A stretch of DNA of 64,000 bases, taken from contig CM114272.1 of assembly GCA_050084515.1 (NCBI GenBank), positions 33,356,001 through 33,420,000 of the forward strand, in the 5' to 3' direction. Source of the DNA: Blasia pusilla. Its lineage: Eukaryota; Marchantiophyta; Marchantiopsida; Blasiales. The position numbers and the translations under genes were made by a program. The notes under the pieces were generated by a model. It did not search any database. It saw only the letters and a program-made list of their open reading frames with translations, and was not told where the DNA came from. Below, piece after piece: positions 62,401 through 64,000 of this stretch (its first letter is position 1; every line of letters begins with the position of its first letter).

Positions 62401-63184
62401 TGCATCGACAGCTCTAGATCTGCAATTCCAAGCCCGGGGTTGGGAGATTAGTAGATCTGAAGCGGAGAAGCTGAAGGCGGTGGATCCCTCGGGATCGCAT
62501 CCGAAATGGGAAGGGTCAGCCAAAGAGCTCCATGAGAATCCCCCCTTTGCAGCACCGAGCGCGCCAGCGGCAACTCGATATCGATCCGCCACAGGTCTCG
62601 AGCGACAGTGCTGCATCGTCGCCTTGCCAGGCACGAATGCCGGAGCCTCTTTCGTCGTAGGAAAAGGCGCTGCGTTCGATCCCATCCCACCGCAAAACCG
62701 ACCTGCCGAATCCCTACGAGCCCCGTCACTCCCTCAATTCATCTGTCAGTCCACAGTGACTCCCCTTGATGATGGCTGCCGCGATCGGAGTAGCACTGCT
62801 CCCCCGGAGCCCATGTTCTTCATCCCACAGCGACCGCTCAATTCTGCCTGTAACTCACGTGCACATCCGCTCAATTTCGCGCTTGTAACTTACGTGCCCA
62901 TCCGCTCGATTCTGCCTGTAACCTCGGTCGCCAGTTAAGAACCCTTTCCGATAACTCGTGGAACCAGTTATCGGCCCTCACCACAGGGCCGATTACGTGG
63001 CCCGCCCCGCCAGGTCATACGATGCACCGGACCACGTTACACGTAGTTCCAGGGAAATCCTAGGCCTTTACGGAATCATTTTGTTGTTTGCATCATTAGG
63101 TACTCCCTTTCATAACGGTGGAGAAAGGTTGTTATTTCACACATGGCATATAGATACTAATTTCTTTTTGCAGTAAGGAGTTAT
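62401..63184. other. GC-richer region with a plus-strand open frame, unassigned
   Basis: The open frame 62480-62938 (152 codons) is Pro/Ala/Ser-rich and has no recognised motif. Its composition suggests a chance frame in GC-rich DNA. A minisatellite forms its 3' part. Confidence 0.35.
62834..62935. repeat. Three-unit minisatellite, period 33-35 bp
   Basis: Units starting CCGCTC at 62834, 62867 and 62902 read CCGCTC.ATTctgCctgTAACt.ACGTGC.CAT with small changes. Confidence 0.75.
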
Positions 63185-64000
63185 TAAACATGAGTTATTA
63201 ATACATAATCCCTAAGATACTGTACACCAATTTTAAAAAATCAAAAAATATTCTCTAATTTAATTTTCTTTATTATCTCTTCTAATTAACTCCTTTTCTC
63301 AAACTGGTGTCAACACCATAAGAGCCACACTTGAGGAAGGTTAATCTATAGAGATCCTACTAGTGTTTTTATTTGCTCACCTTGAACGGAAATGATTATG
63401 GGAAACACTTCGATTTTAGGCAGATTTCCTTGGACTTTTCAAGTCGGAAAATATCCCACAAATTTCAGATCGTATTTAAGTCAAATTTTCAAAGAATCGG
63501 AATTTTGGAATTTCATATTTACTGTTTTTATCTAACTTAGCTCAATGCATGGAGATCGATGAATACTCATTTCCATGTTCCCATCATAGATTTTATTTTC
63601 TTAAATCCAATCCTCTACCCTTAAACCTTAATTATTCATCCCTTATTCCCTTTTTAAATATCTACTTGTAAAATAATTTTAAATCTTAAAGGTTTATTAC
63701 TTTTCTTATAACTATGCATGCATTTGCCAATAATAAGATACTAGTAAGGTGCCCATCCCAGGTGAAACATTTCTTGCTGTCACATGTCAAACATAGTGGT
63801 GTTAACAAATCAAGAAGACACTCTCCATTCAAAATATAAATATTTGAATGGAGAATGCTCAATTTCTCTTAGCATCCTTTGTGACTCCTCCTTTTAATTT
63901 CTAACTTCAATTCTTCCCACCTAGCTGGTCTATGATTCCTTTCATTTTTCAAATGGAAAAACCTCCATATCCTACCTCCTTTTTTAGGGAAGGAAATCCC
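63185..64000. other. AT-rich end of window, nothing recognised except a hairpin
   Basis: AT-rich non-coding sequence. Perfect arms TCTCCATTCAAA (63822-63833) and TTTGAATGGAGA (63843-63854) form a hairpin with a 9-nt loop. Confidence 0.55.

Noticed and set aside
62480-62938. 152-codon plus-strand frame
   Set aside because: Pro/Ala/Ser-rich translation of GC-rich DNA ending in a minisatellite; no domain seen.
1-64000. CRISPR arrays, bacterial operons or ribosome-binding sites
   Set aside because: The window is plant nuclear DNA with spliced genes; no spaced identical direct repeats of CRISPR type were seen.

Overview
The window is nuclear DNA of a land plant. It holds a tandem pair of labdane-type diterpene synthase genes on the minus strand, spread apart and invaded by nested LTR retrotransposons. 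I cannot name the species. The multi-exon diterpene synthase with GT-AG introns of about 200-1370 bp, the plant-type initiator-Met-tRNA primer site in the chromovirus and the heavy Ty3/Ty1 load fit an embryophyte, perhaps a non-seed plant; that last point is inference.

Layout. 1-8153 (minus): a decayed Ty3/gypsy element running off the left edge (integrase, RNase H/RT, a cytosine-C5 DNA methyltransferase, protease, gag, LTR/leader). The methyltransferase (about 3537-2292) lies inside the pol polyprotein between protease and RT and is the most unusual item here. 8154-24300: intergenic DNA with a GC-rich repeat (9.12-9.96 kb) and small tandem repeats, no gene recognised. 24690-31315 (minus): diterpene synthase pseudogene A, with frameshifts, a missing exon, a nonsense codon and no exon 1. 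31486-40851 (minus): a Ty1/copia element carrying two later insertions: a solo LTR of the methyltransferase-element family (31952-32423) and a chromodomain-bearing Ty3 element (33622-40181, plus strand, 5-bp target duplication). 40852-41219: a stray chromovirus LTR piece. 41220-42140: five to six units of a roughly 178-bp satellite. 43.3-46.4 kb: a gag relic related to the first element. 46.6-48.5 kb (minus): decayed coiled-coil ORF and a kinase-like gene split by one in-frame TGA. 49.2-50.0 kb: a second GC-rich repeat. 52967-61354 (minus): diterpene synthase gene B, a complete 13-exon, 849-aa model. 61.4-64 kb: flank with no recognised gene.

Function. Gene B keeps the class I Mg-binding motifs (DDLFD at 597-601; NDVRTHSRE at 743-751) but has DLET where class II cyclases have DxDD. 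It should therefore be a monofunctional class I, kaurene-synthase-like enzyme that needs a separate copalyl diphosphate synthase, which is not in this window. Gene A has the same architecture and shared 3' flank, so the pair came from a local duplication, and A has since died. The transposons show a relative age order: copia first, then the solo LTR and the chromovirus inside it.
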